A stretch of 64,000 nucleotides of DNA. Origin: JANJUO01 sp942492935. GTDB lineage: Bacteria > Bacteroidota > Ignavibacteria > Kapaibacteriales > UBA2268. A program made the position numbers and the translations under genes. The notes beneath the pieces were generated by a model that worked only from the letters and a program-made list of their open reading frames with translations, was not told the DNA's origin and made no database searches. Shown piece after piece: positions 8,680 through 17,392 of this stretch. Position 1 is the first letter of the stretch, and each line of letters begins with the position of its first letter. The stretch spans positions 3,906,001-3,970,000 of the forward strand of contig OW818654.1 in assembly GCA_942492935.1 (NCBI GenBank), read 5' to 3'.

Positions 8680-11600
8680 TGGAAAATAAACCTCGTTTTT
8701 GGAAAAGTTTGAATCAACTTGCCAACAAACCAGAATCTATCGAACGTTCTCACCACGAATTTGTGTCAGGGACAACCGATAATTTCGATGTTAATCAATT
8801 ACCAGAAGTATCCAGAAGAAAATTTTTGGCAGTGCTTGGCGCTTCAGCAGCATTTGCCGCAACCGCTTGCAATAATTACCGTGATAAAGGCGAAATTATT
8901 TCTTATAATAAGAAACCAGAAAGCATTTATTATGGTATAGCAAATTATTATGCCTCAACTCTCAACGATGGTCAAGGTATCCTCGTTAAAGCAAGAGAAG
9001 GCAGACCTATTAAAATTGACGGGAATCCTGAGCATAAAATCAACAAAGGTAAAGTTGATACTATCGCTCAAGCAAGTATCCTTGACCTTTATGACCCAGC
9101 AAGGTGCAGAAATCCTAAGTATATTCCTGATGAAGGACTTTTGCTTGACCGCTCTGGCTTGAAAGATGTTGAATGGCTCAAAGTTGATGAAAAAATTCAA
9201 AAAGCATTGAAAGATTCAGCAAATTCTGGCAAAGAAATTGCAATTGTTGCTCATAATTGCATTTCACCAACTCAGAAAAAATTATTTGCAGATTTTACTG
9301 TAAAATATCCTACTACCAAAGTTTATCATTACGAATTGTTTGATAACAAAAACAAAAAAGAAGCATGGAAAGCGTGTTATGGAAATGCTGATTTGCCAGC
9401 TTTAAAGATTTGTAAAGCAAATGTTTTGGTTTCTTTACAATTTGATTTTCTTGGTAATGAAGGAAACATTGCTGAACAGATTATGAAATTTACTCACAGA
9501 AGAGATGTTGATAATTTAGCAGAATTTAGCCGTTTCTATTGCGTGGAAGGTGATTATTCTATTACTGGAGCAACTTCTGATAAACGTTTGAGATTGAATC
9601 CAGCAAAACAATACGAATTTGTTTTAAGCTTAATGAATGAAATTTATAAGAAAAATGCTTCTGCAATTACTCTTGACCCATCTGTGGTTTCAATGATTTC
9701 TTCATATAATCTTGATTCGTTTGCAAGCCAAAATCATTTAAACAAGCATAAATTAGAAACTTTAGTTCCTGATTTGATTGCAAATAAAGGTAAATCATTG
9801 GTAATTGCTGGTAATATTCTTTCTAAAGATGTTCATATTGCAGTGAATTTACTAAATGAAATGCTTGGCAATACAGAAATGTATGATTTCACTCAAACTT
9901 CTATCACATTCTGCGAAGAAAGAACTGTTGCTGAATTTGATGATTTAATTGGCTCTATGACATCAGGAAAAGTTGGCGTTTTGATTCATTTTGATTCAAA
10001 TCCTGCTTATCATTTACCTGCAGATTATGGTTATGCAACTGCACTCAAAAAAGTGCCAACTGTGGTTTCAATGGTGGAATCTGTGAATGAATCTGCCGCT
10101 TTAAGCAATTATATTTTACCAATTAACCACGCTTTGGAAAGTTGGGGAGATTTTGCTTTAAGAACAGGTAATTATAGTTTGCAACAACCAATTATTAATC
10201 CAATTCATAATACAAGACAAAAAGAAGCAATTCTTTTGAATTGGATGAATGATGATGTAAAAACATATTCACATGATATTTATCATAAATTCTTGATGAA
10301 TAATTGGGAAACAGCAATGTATCCAATGCTTGGATTGAGTGTTTCATTCAAAGAATTTTGGTATTCATTTGTTCATGATGGATTTGTAAATGCTCTTGCT
10401 TCAATTGCAACTGCTACTCCAATTAATTCTGTGGCTCTTGCTGGAACAAAAGCAACATCTGCTAATGGCTTTACAGTGATGCTAATTAATTCAATGTATG
10501 TTGGTGATGGTCGTTATGCAAATAATGGCTGGCTTCAAGAAGTTCCTCATCCAATAACAAAAATTATGTGGGATAATTATGCAATGATTAGCCCTGCAAC
10601 AGCAAAAGAATTGAAAGTTACTTATGGCGAAGATGCAATGAATCAAATTGCTGATGGTATCGAAATTGATATTAACGGCAGAAAATTGAAATTGCCTATT
10701 GTAGTTCAACCAGGTATGGCTGATAAAGTTATTGCTATTCAATTAGGTTATGGCAGAACTGAAATTGGTGAAGTTGGTCAGGAAGTTGGCTTTAATGCTA
10801 ATATTTTGATGAGCAAATCTGCTGGTTTGAATACAAAAGTTTATACAGGTGTTAATGTTTCAAAAACTGGTGAAACTTATACTGTAGTTTCTTCACAAGA
10901 GCACCACGCATTAGATGATGCTTTTGTTAAAGATATGCACTTGAGCAGACACATTATAAATGAATATACAGTTCCGTTTTATTCTGAATTTAACGAAAAA
11001 TTCGAAAAAGCGAAAAAAGAAATTGAAGAAAAATTCAAAGATGACCCAATTCAAAAAGAAAAGGCATTAAAATCCGAAGCCATTCATTTGCTTGGTCATC
11101 ATGAATATGCTTTGCACAATATTTACACAGATGTTGAATATCCTGATGTAAAATGGGCAATGGCAATAGATATGAACAAATGCGTTGGCTGTGGTGCTTG
11201 TGTAACTGCTTGTAACGTAGAAAATAATGTTCCAATTGTTGGAAAAAATGAATGTGGTCATGGTAGAGAAATGCACTGGATGAGAATTGATACTTATTTC
11301 AGTGGTACTCCAGATGAGCCAATAACTTCAATTCAACCGATGATTTGTCAGCATTGCGACCACGCACCTTGCGAAAATGTGTGTCCAGTTGCGGCAACTA
11401 CTCACAGTCCTGATGGATTGAATCAAATGACTTATAATCGTTGTGTTGGTACAAGATATTGTGCAAACAACTGCCCTTATAAAGTTAGAAGATTCAATTT
11501 CTATGATTTCCGTGATGAATTCCAAGATGCTTATTATTATAAAGATACATTAGAATTGCTTCATAATCCAGAAGTTACAGTTCGCTCACGCGGTGTTATG

Positions 11601-11885
11601 GAAAAATGTACTTTCTGCAGTCAAAGAATTATGGAAGCAAAACAAGAAGCAACAAAAGAAGGGCGCAAATTGGTTGGAACAGATGTAAAAACTGCTTGCC
11701 AAGTTGCATGTCCTGCAAGTGCAATTATATTTGGTGATATGAACGATAAAGAGTCATTGCTTTATAAATTAAGAAGTCATAATCTTGGTTATAAAGTTTT
11801 GGAATCAATCAACGTTAAGCCAAATGTTACTTATATTTCAAAATTGAGAAACACAAATGAAGAGGGAGGTCATAGTGGGCATTGA
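8676..11885 (+). CDS. actB: Alternative complex III subunit ActB, molybdopterin-oxidoreductase-like iron-sulfur protein
   Basis: A 1069-aa protein of the complex iron-sulfur molybdoenzyme fold. Residues 46-65 form a Tat signal (SRRKFLAVLGASAAFAATAC), with Cys65 placed like a lipobox cysteine. The first ~800 residues resemble the molybdopterin oxidoreductase domain, which in known ACIII has lost its cofactor. From about residue 832 comes a ferredoxin-like domain with four cysteine groups: CVGCGACVTAC, CQHCDHAPCENVCP, CVGTRYCANNCP and CTFC...ACQVACP, fitting three [4Fe-4S] and one [3Fe-4S] cluster. Both halves sit in one chain. It acts at the periplasmic face of the complex. It overlaps the small Tat ORF upstream and actC downstream. 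Confidence 0.93.
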   Translation: MMENKPRFWKSLNQLANKPESIERSHHEFVSGTTDNFDVNQLPEVSRRKFLAVLGASAAFAATACNNYRDKGEIISYNKKPESIYYGIANYYASTLNDGQGILVKAREGRPIKIDGNPEHKINKGKVDTIAQASILDLYDPARCRNPKYIPDEGLLLDRSGLKDVEWLKVDEKIQKALKDSANSGKEIAIVAHNCISPTQKKLFADFTVKYPTTKVYHYELFDNKNKKEAWKACYGNADLPALKICKANVLVSLQFDFLGNEGNIAEQIMKFTHRRDVDNLAEFSRFYCVEGDYSITGATSDKRLRLNPAKQYEFVLSLMNEIYKKNASAITLDPSVVSMISSYNLDSFASQNHLNKHKLETLVPDLIANKGKSLVIAGNILSKDVHIAVNLLNEMLGNTEMYDFTQTSITFCEERTVAEFDDLIGSMTSGKVGVLIHFDSNPAYHLPADYGYATALKKVPTVVSMVESVNESAALSNYILPINHALESWGDFALRTGNYSLQQPIINPIHNTRQKEAILLNWMNDDVKTYSHDIYHKFLMNNWETAMYPMLGLSVSFKEFWYSFVHDGFVNALASIATATPINSVALAGTKATSANGFTVMLINSMYVGDGRYANNGWLQEVPHPITKIMWDNYAMISPATAKELKVTYGEDAMNQIADGIEIDINGRKLKLPIVVQPGMADKVIAIQLGYGRTEIGEVGQEVGFNANILMSKSAGLNTKVYTGVNVSKTGETYTVVSSQEHHALDDAFVKDMHLSRHIINEYTVPFYSEFNEKFEKAKKEIEEKFKDDPIQKEKALKSEAIHLLGHHEYALHNIYTDVEYPDVKWAMAIDMNKCVGCGACVTACNVENNVPIVGKNECGHGREMHWMRIDTYFSGTPDEPITSIQPMICQHCDHAPCENVCPVAATTHSPDGLNQMTYNRCVGTRYCANNCPYKVRRFNFYDFRDEFQDAYYYKDTLELLHNPEVTVRSRGVMEKCTFCSQRIMEAKQEATKEGRKLVGTDVKTACQVACPASAIIFGDMNDKESLLYKLRSHNLGYKVLESINVKPNVTYISKLRNTNEEGGHSGH

Positions 11886-13272
11886 AATCATTAATGAGCC
11901 ATCTGTAATCTATGGCAAGCCGAGTTTGGCATCTATTGATGATGCAATTATTAAGCCAACCAATGAAGTACCTTCGAAGAAGTATTTTATGGCTTTATCG
12001 GTTACTATTACTATGCTTTTGATTGGTGCGGTAAGTCTTGGACTAACTTTTTACAAAGGTACAGGTCTTTGGGGTTTGAAAAATCCTGTTGGATGGGGTT
12101 TTGACATTGTAAACTTCGTATTTTGGGTTGGTATTGGTCACGCTGGAACTTTGATTTCTGCGATTTTGTTCTTGTTTAGACAAAAATGGAGGACGGGTAT
12201 TGCTCGATTTGCGGAAGGTATGACGATTTTTGCGGTTATGACTGCGGCACTCTTTCCTGCAATACACACAGGTCGCCCTTGGCTTGATGGTTACTTGATG
12301 CCATATCCAAATCAGCACATGTTGTGGCCTAACTTTACTTCACCATTGCTTTGGGACGTATTTGCGATTTCTACTTATTTTACAGTATCATTTGTGTTCT
12401 GGTATATTGGCTTGATTCCTGACTTTGCAACAATGCGCGATAAACTTGCTAAAAATGCAGATTCAGCAACTCAAAAAATCAAGAAATTTGCATATACATT
12501 ATTAAGTTTGGGTTGGAGATTTTCAAACAGACATTGGTCGCATTATGAAATGATGTATTTGGTTCTTGCTGGGTTTGCAACTCCGCTTGTTTTATCCGTG
12601 CATACAATCGTATCTTTCGACTTTGCTGTTTCGATAATTCCGGGCTGGCATACAACAATTTTTCCACCATACTTCGTTGCCGGTGCAATTTTCTCCGGTT
12701 TTGCAATGGTGCAAAATGTGTTGATAATTATCAGAAAAATTTTCGATTTAGAACATATAATTACAATTGATACATTAGAAAAAATGAACAAAATTATCCT
12801 TGTAACAGGTATGATGGTTGGTTATGCTTATGGTATGGAATTCTTTATCGCTTGGTATAGCGGTCACGAAGCAGAATCATTTGCATTTATTAATCGTGCA
12901 TTTGGTCCTTTTGCATGGAGTTATTGGATAATGGTTTCTTGTAACGTAATTTTCCCACAATTATTCTGGTCGAAAAAATTACGCAGAAACATTTATTTTA
13001 TGTTTGTGATTGGTGTGTTAGTTAACGTTGGTATGTGGTTCGAAAGATTCGTGATTACAGTAACATCACTTTCAAGAGATTTCTTGCCTTCAAGTTGGTC
13101 ATATTATGTACCATCTTTGATTGATTTTGGAATTTTGATTGGTTCTTTCGGATTATTCTTCACCTTGTTATTTTTATTTATCAGAACAATGCCTGTGGTT
13201 TCAATTGCAGAAGTAAAAGCTGTTATTGAAGGTTCTCAACCAACTCATCATCATGATGAAGAGGGACATTAG
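11875..13272 (+). CDS. actC: Alternative complex III subunit ActC, NrfD/PsrC-type quinol-interacting membrane protein
   Basis: About 465 aa with roughly ten membrane helices; the NrfD/PsrC-like core contains WGFDIVNFVFWVGIGHAGT and ISAILFLFRQKWRTGIARFAE. In ACIII this subunit offers a quinol-binding site and candidate proton pathway. An ATG at 11857 is in frame, but I chose GTG at 11875 because GAGGGAGG lies 5 bases before it; the 11857 start would extend the overlap with actB to 29 bases. With GTG the overlap is 11 bases. The C-terminus is His-rich (PTHHHDEEGH). actD-E follows 6 bases after the stop with its own AGGAGG. Confidence 0.92.
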   Translation: MGIEIINEPSVIYGKPSLASIDDAIIKPTNEVPSKKYFMALSVTITMLLIGAVSLGLTFYKGTGLWGLKNPVGWGFDIVNFVFWVGIGHAGTLISAILFLFRQKWRTGIARFAEGMTIFAVMTAALFPAIHTGRPWLDGYLMPYPNQHMLWPNFTSPLLWDVFAISTYFTVSFVFWYIGLIPDFATMRDKLAKNADSATQKIKKFAYTLLSLGWRFSNRHWSHYEMMYLVLAGFATPLVLSVHTIVSFDFAVSIIPGWHTTIFPPYFVAGAIFSGFAMVQNVLIIIRKIFDLEHIITIDTLEKMNKIILVTGMMVGYAYGMEFFIAWYSGHEAESFAFINRAFGPFAWSYWIMVSCNVIFPQLFWSKKLRRNIYFMFVIGVLVNVGMWFERFVITVTSLSRDFLPSSWSYYVPSLIDFGILIGSFGLFFTLLFLFIRTMPVVSIAEVKAVIEGSQPTHHHDEEGH

Positions 13273-13278
13273 GAGGAA

Positions 13279-14439
13279 ATGATGGAAGAAAAGATACTTT
13301 ACTCGGTAACGGGAATTTTTGAAACTCCCAACGATATAATCAAAGCCGCAAAAGGCGTAAGCTCTGCTGGCTATAAAAAATATGATATTCATACTCCTTA
13401 TCCTGTTCATGGTATGGACAAGGCAATGAAACTGCCATGGTCGCCACTTGGTTATGTTGCACTTGTGCTCGGTTTAACCGGTGCAACGCTTGCAATATTA
13501 TTGATGTGGTGGACAATGAGCGTAGATTATCCTATTGTAATTGGTGGTAAGCCATTATTTGCTTTACCTGCATTTATACCAGTTACATTCGAACTTACAG
13601 TGCTTTCTGCCTCAATTGGTACAGTTTTGGCGATGATAATTTTCTTATTTAAATTTCCAAATACATCTCATCCACTACACGATACGCCTTATATTAAGAA
13701 AGTATCTTCGGATAAATACGGTGTTTGTATAGAGGCATCAGATAATTTGTTTGACCTGAATAAAGCAAAAGACTTTTTGCTAAAATTAGGTGCAAAAGAT
13801 GTTGAAGAAATTTATTGGGATAATGAAGAATTAAATGCAGTTAAAACTATTTGGGATAAGAAGTTTATTGGTGCATTGGTTGTATTATCAATGATTGTTG
13901 GTGGTGCAACATATTTTGCAATTAATAAATTAGTTTACATGACACCTTTCAATTGGATGATGGAACAGCCAAGATTGGACGCACAATCTGTGCCTGTATA
14001 TTTCAATGATGGTTTCTCTATGCGTCAGCCAGTTGAAGGAACTGTTGCACGTGGATGGATGCCTTATACGATTACAGATGCTGATACTGCATTGCTTTCT
14101 GATGCAAAATATATGAATCCAGTTGCTCCAACTGAATTTAATTTAAACAAAGGTCAAAGAAATTTTAATGTTTTCTGCAGTCCTTGTCATGATTATCACG
14201 GAACTGGAGTTTCAAGATTGAAAGCGGCAAATAAGCAAGAATTTCCAAATCCTCCAAGTTTGCATTCTGCAAAGGTAAGAGGATGGTCTGACGCAAGAAT
14301 TTTTCACGTATTAACAAAAGGTCAGAATACGATGCCTTCTTACGCATTGCAAATCACACCTGAAGAGAGATGGCAAATTATTCATTATGTTCGTACTCTT
14401 CAAAGAGCTATGAATGCTAAACCGGAGGATTTAAAATGA
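13279..14439 (+). CDS. Fused ActD-ActE: DUF3341 membrane domain plus monoheme cytochrome c
   Basis: A single 386-aa chain that joins two ACIII subunits. Residues 1-190 match ActD (DUF3341), with membrane helices at about 58-78 and 100-124 and a small cytoplasmic domain. Another helix (197-214) leads into an ActE-like part: the TPFNWMMEQPRL segment, GTVARGWMPY, and a cytochrome c domain with C300-SPC-H304 and a probable Met ligand at 352 (NTMPSY). No stop or restart separates the halves, and the spacing is continuous. The start has AGGAGG upstream. The stop overlaps the actF start by 4 bases (ATGA). In the classic operon actD and actE are separate genes. Confidence 0.88.
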   Translation: MMEEKILYSVTGIFETPNDIIKAAKGVSSAGYKKYDIHTPYPVHGMDKAMKLPWSPLGYVALVLGLTGATLAILLMWWTMSVDYPIVIGGKPLFALPAFIPVTFELTVLSASIGTVLAMIIFLFKFPNTSHPLHDTPYIKKVSSDKYGVCIEASDNLFDLNKAKDFLLKLGAKDVEEIYWDNEELNAVKTIWDKKFIGALVVLSMIVGGATYFAINKLVYMTPFNWMMEQPRLDAQSVPVYFNDGFSMRQPVEGTVARGWMPYTITDADTALLSDAKYMNPVAPTEFNLNKGQRNFNVFCSPCHDYHGTGVSRLKAANKQEFPNPPSLHSAKVRGWSDARIFHVLTKGQNTMPSYALQITPEERWQIIHYVRTLQRAMNAKPEDLK

Positions 14440-15629
14440 GTAACACAGAATTATATACTAAAAAGTCATTGCCTTCAAAATTGTTGATTTTTGGTGCAGT
14501 TGTAACCTTAATTGGTGTTGCAATGTCTGCTATAGCATTCACTGCCGATGTGCAAAGAGCAAGTTTTGGTTTGATTATGGCATTAATGCTATTAATCAGC
14601 GTTGGATTTGGCTCATTGTTTTTGATTGCATTAGAGTATTTGGTGGGAGCAGATTGGAGTGTGCCTTTTAGAAGAATCACCGAAATAGTTGCCGCAACTT
14701 CAATTGTTTCAATTTTGGTTGCAATTCCATTACTTTTGAATTTGCATGAAGTATTTACTTGGCTAAGACCTGAATTGCTTCAAGCAGATAAATATGTTGC
14801 AAAAAAAGCACCGTATTTAAATGAATCATTCTTTTTGGTTAGAGTAATTATTGCATTTGTGATAATGTTGGCATTTTATTTTATCTTCTCAATTCGTTCA
14901 TTTAAACAAGATTTGAATCCAACTGAAGGATTTAGAAAATTGTCAGCAAAATTCTCAGCATTGTTTATGCCTGTTTTTGCTATTACAATTTCAGTAATTG
15001 CAATGGATTGGATGATGAGTTTGAATCCGAAATGGTTCTCTACAATATTTGGTGTTTATTACTTTGCTGGCTCTGTGCTTGCTTCGCTTGCAGTTGTTAC
15101 ATTTATTGCAATAACACTTGGCGAAAACGGTTATTTGAGTAAGAAACTCACAAACGACCACTACTATAACTTTGGTGCATTGATGTTTGCATTTACAAAT
15201 TTCTGGGCTTATATTGCATTTTCGCAGTTCCTATTGATTTGGTATGCAAATATTCCTGACGAAACACTTTGGTTTATGGATAGAACTCAAGGCGGTTGGA
15301 TGGTATTATCATTGATATTAATCTTTGTTAAATTCGCTGTTCCATATTTTGCCTTACTTACCAGACCATCAAAAGGTAATCCATTCAGATTGAGAATTAT
15401 TGCAGTTTGGGTATTTTTAGCTCATGTTTATGACATGTATTGGAATATCGGACCTGAATATTCAAAAATATCAGGATTGAAAGACCCAGTTTATGGAATT
15501 GCTGAATTTGCGGCTCCAATTCTAACTATTGGATTGATTGCAGTTGTGTTTTATTTCGTTGGAAAAGGCAAAAACCTTATGCCAGTTAATGACCCAAAAT
15601 TCAAGAAAAGTTTGGATTTCCACTTATAA
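14436..15629 (+). CDS. actF: Alternative complex III subunit ActF, integral membrane protein
   Basis: A 397-aa polytopic membrane protein with about ten helices, placed directly after the ActD-E fusion with a 4-base ATGA overlap. Recognisable pieces are the N-terminal helix with GAVVTLIGVAMSAIAFTADV, EYLVGADWSVPFRRITEIV and MDWMMSLNPKWFSTIFGVYY, which are typical of the quinol:cytochrome c oxidoreductase ActF, a homologue of ActC that forms the second large membrane subunit. It is thought to take part in proton handling rather than quinol binding (family knowledge). Confidence 0.92.
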   Translation: MSNTELYTKKSLPSKLLIFGAVVTLIGVAMSAIAFTADVQRASFGLIMALMLLISVGFGSLFLIALEYLVGADWSVPFRRITEIVAATSIVSILVAIPLLLNLHEVFTWLRPELLQADKYVAKKAPYLNESFFLVRVIIAFVIMLAFYFIFSIRSFKQDLNPTEGFRKLSAKFSALFMPVFAITISVIAMDWMMSLNPKWFSTIFGVYYFAGSVLASLAVVTFIAITLGENGYLSKKLTNDHYYNFGALMFAFTNFWAYIAFSQFLLIWYANIPDETLWFMDRTQGGWMVLSLILIFVKFAVPYFALLTRPSKGNPFRLRIIAVWVFLAHVYDMYWNIGPEYSKISGLKDPVYGIAEFAAPILTIGLIAVVFYFVGKGKNLMPVNDPKFKKSLDFHL

Positions 15630-15650
15630 ATTATAAATATTAGGATTATT

Positions 15651-16586
15651 ATGGAAAATAAAAAACATATTGAGGACGAAATTAATTTTTCGGAAATTAT
15701 AGCAGACCCTGTCAATCTGGTTAAAGCTATATTCCCTTATTTTATGATTTTAGTTCTTGGGGCAATTGTATTTGTATTTTATAAGGTAGAATATCAAACT
15801 CGTACAATTCGTTATCCTGTTGAATTAATGAGAGATACGGTTGCCGTTGAATTGACAAAAAAAACTTCTCAATTACTACCGGGAATTGATTTGGCAATTT
15901 TATCAAGTCCTTCAGATTCACTTATGAAAAAAGGTGAAGAATTATTCAAAACTACTTGCGAATCATGTCATGGTGCAGGTGGCTTGGGTGATGGTGCGGC
16001 TGGTGCAGCATTGAATCCGAAACCAAGAAATTTCACTTCAGCAGATGGCTGGAAAAATGGTAGAAAATTCAATGAAATGTATTTGACACTCGCTAACGGT
16101 ATTCCTGGCTCGGGTATGATTGCTTATGAATATTTGCCTCCTGCTGATAGAATTGCAATGATTCATTATGTTCAGAAAACTTTTATGAAAGATGTTCCTC
16201 CATTGACACCTGCAGATATTGCGGCAATGGATCAAACTTATTCACTTGTTGCTGGTGGAATGTCTCCAAATCAAGTTCCTGTAGTTAAAGCAAAGGAAAA
16301 TATCAAAATTGAAAATAACGTTTTGGTAGAAAAAGCAAATCGTGCAGTTTTGGTGGAAAAAGTTTCTGTTGGAGATGGGAAAGCAATTTTGAATAAAATC
16401 ACAAAGAATAAAGAAAAAGCATTCTATATTTTGGTTGCAAATCAAGAATGGAAATCAAGCAAAGAAAACTTGGTGAAATTGATCGCTAATACTTTGCCTG
16501 CAAATGGCTTCTGCACAAGTTCTTTGAAACTAAGTAGTAACGATTTAACTGCATTGCATACTTACTTATTACCAATTTTCAACTAA
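15651..16586 (+). CDS. Membrane-anchored monoheme cytochrome c at the end of the ACIII operon
   Basis: A 311-aa protein with one N-terminal membrane anchor (about residues 26-44) and one heme motif, C103-ESC-H107, followed by GAGGLGDG and a possible Met ligand at 156. Residues about 200-311 form an extra C-terminal region without heme motif that I do not recognise. It starts 22 bases after actF and is followed by the operon terminator. It may be a second ActE-like subunit or the cytochrome that carries electrons from ACIII to a terminal oxidase. No oxidase genes follow, in contrast to many act operons. Confidence 0.85.
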   Translation: MENKKHIEDEINFSEIIADPVNLVKAIFPYFMILVLGAIVFVFYKVEYQTRTIRYPVELMRDTVAVELTKKTSQLLPGIDLAILSSPSDSLMKKGEELFKTTCESCHGAGGLGDGAAGAALNPKPRNFTSADGWKNGRKFNEMYLTLANGIPGSGMIAYEYLPPADRIAMIHYVQKTFMKDVPPLTPADIAAMDQTYSLVAGGMSPNQVPVVKAKENIKIENNVLVEKANRAVLVEKVSVGDGKAILNKITKNKEKAFYILVANQEWKSSKENLVKLIANTLPANGFCTSSLKLSSNDLTALHTYLLPIFN

Positions 16587-16610
16587 TTTGATTTAGATTG
16601 AATTAATTAA

Positions 16611-16639
16611 AAAACCTCTGAATTTTCAGAGGTTTTTTT
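16611..16639 (+). terminator. Rho-independent terminator of the ACIII operon
   Basis: AAAACCTCTGAA and TTCAGAGGTTTT form a near-perfect stem with a very short loop, followed by a T run on the plus strand, 24 bases after the last stop of the act operon. Confidence 0.9.
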
Positions 16640-16800
16640 GTTATTTCAAATTATATTTTCTTTTTCTAAAATTAATATAGCAACAATTTATAATATTACT
16701 CATCAGACTATTATTAGATTTATTTTCAGTTTCCATATTCTTGATTTTCTTTTGATAATCAAAATAATTTGCTTAATTTTGAATCTTATATTTATTTAAT

Positions 16801-16848
16801 GGCGATGGAGTTCGCCGAAAACGTCCGTAAAAGACTGATAACTCCTAC
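16801..16848 (+). promoter_or_regulatory. Fluoride riboswitch (crcB motif)
   Basis: The segment GGCGATGGAGTTCGCC, then AACGTCC, then CTGATAACTCCTAC matches the conserved parts of the fluoride riboswitch: the GGNGATGG...TTCNCC first stem, the central strand and the closing CTGAT-N-CTCCTAC. It ends 35 bases before the start of crcB, the classic target. Fluoride binding should raise CrcB expression. The central AACGTCC differs slightly from the usual AACCGCC. No separate terminator hairpin is obvious before the start codon, so control at translation initiation is likely. Confidence 0.92.
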
Positions 16849-16883
16849 ATAATAATTTACAAATAAATTTTGGTGAATTTTTT

Positions 16884-17273
16884 ATGCTTAGAGGAATAAT
16901 AATTGTTGGTTTAGGTGGATTTTTGGGTAGTGTTTCAAGATACTTAACTACTCATTATATACACAAATTATTTGATACTAATTTTCCGCTCGGAACATTA
17001 ATAGTTAATATATTAGGATGTTTGTTTATTGGTTTCATTCTGGGTCTATTTGAAAAAGGAAGTATTGTATCTGCAGATTTAAGATTATTTCTTACAGTAG
17101 GTTTCTGTGGAGGATTTACAACATTTTCCACATTTACTAATGATTCAATTAATTTAGCAAACGAAACAGAAATATTTTATCTAATGCTTTATATCGGTTT
17201 TAGTATCTTTATCGGAATATCTTCTACTTTTATTGGAAGAATTCTTGCCAATTATATCTGGATTTGGAAATAG
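16884..17273 (+). CDS. crcB: Fluoride efflux channel CrcB/Fluc
   Basis: A 129-aa protein with four membrane helices and the family signatures GGFLGSVSRYLTTHYI, FPLGTLIVNILGCLFIGF and GFCGGFTTFSTFTND; the last carries the Phe and Thr/Ser residues that line the fluoride path. It forms a dual-topology dimer that lets F- leave the cytoplasm. It is a single gene under the fluoride riboswitch immediately upstream, which supports the call. The ATG at 16884 gives the normal family length. Confidence 0.95.
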   Translation: MLRGIIIVGLGGFLGSVSRYLTTHYIHKLFDTNFPLGTLIVNILGCLFIGFILGLFEKGSIVSADLRLFLTVGFCGGFTTFSTFTNDSINLANETEIFYLMLYIGFSIFIGISSTFIGRILANYIWIWK

Positions 17274-17318
17274 AAATTAAACATATAAATTTGATTTTGG
17301 GTAAACTTAAATAAAAGG

Positions 17319-17351
17319 ATTTTAAATGGATTGAATGTAACCATTTAAAAT
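17319..17351. terminator. Inverted repeat between convergent genes, possible bidirectional terminator
   Basis: ATTTTAAATGG and CCATTTAAAAT form a perfect 11-base stem with an 11-base loop between the stops of crcB and the antiporter. The stem is AT-rich and lacks a clear T run, so termination activity is uncertain. Confidence 0.4.
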
Positions 17352-17392
17352 ATCTGAATTCGGCAGTGTAGTTAACAATTTTCCAATGAATT

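Noticed and set aside
8676..11885. Reading actB as a formate dehydrogenase or polysulfide reductase
   Set aside because: The order with a pentaheme ActA, NrfD-type ActC, DUF3341 and ActF fits ACIII; the catalytic subunit of the other enzymes would come with a different set of neighbours.
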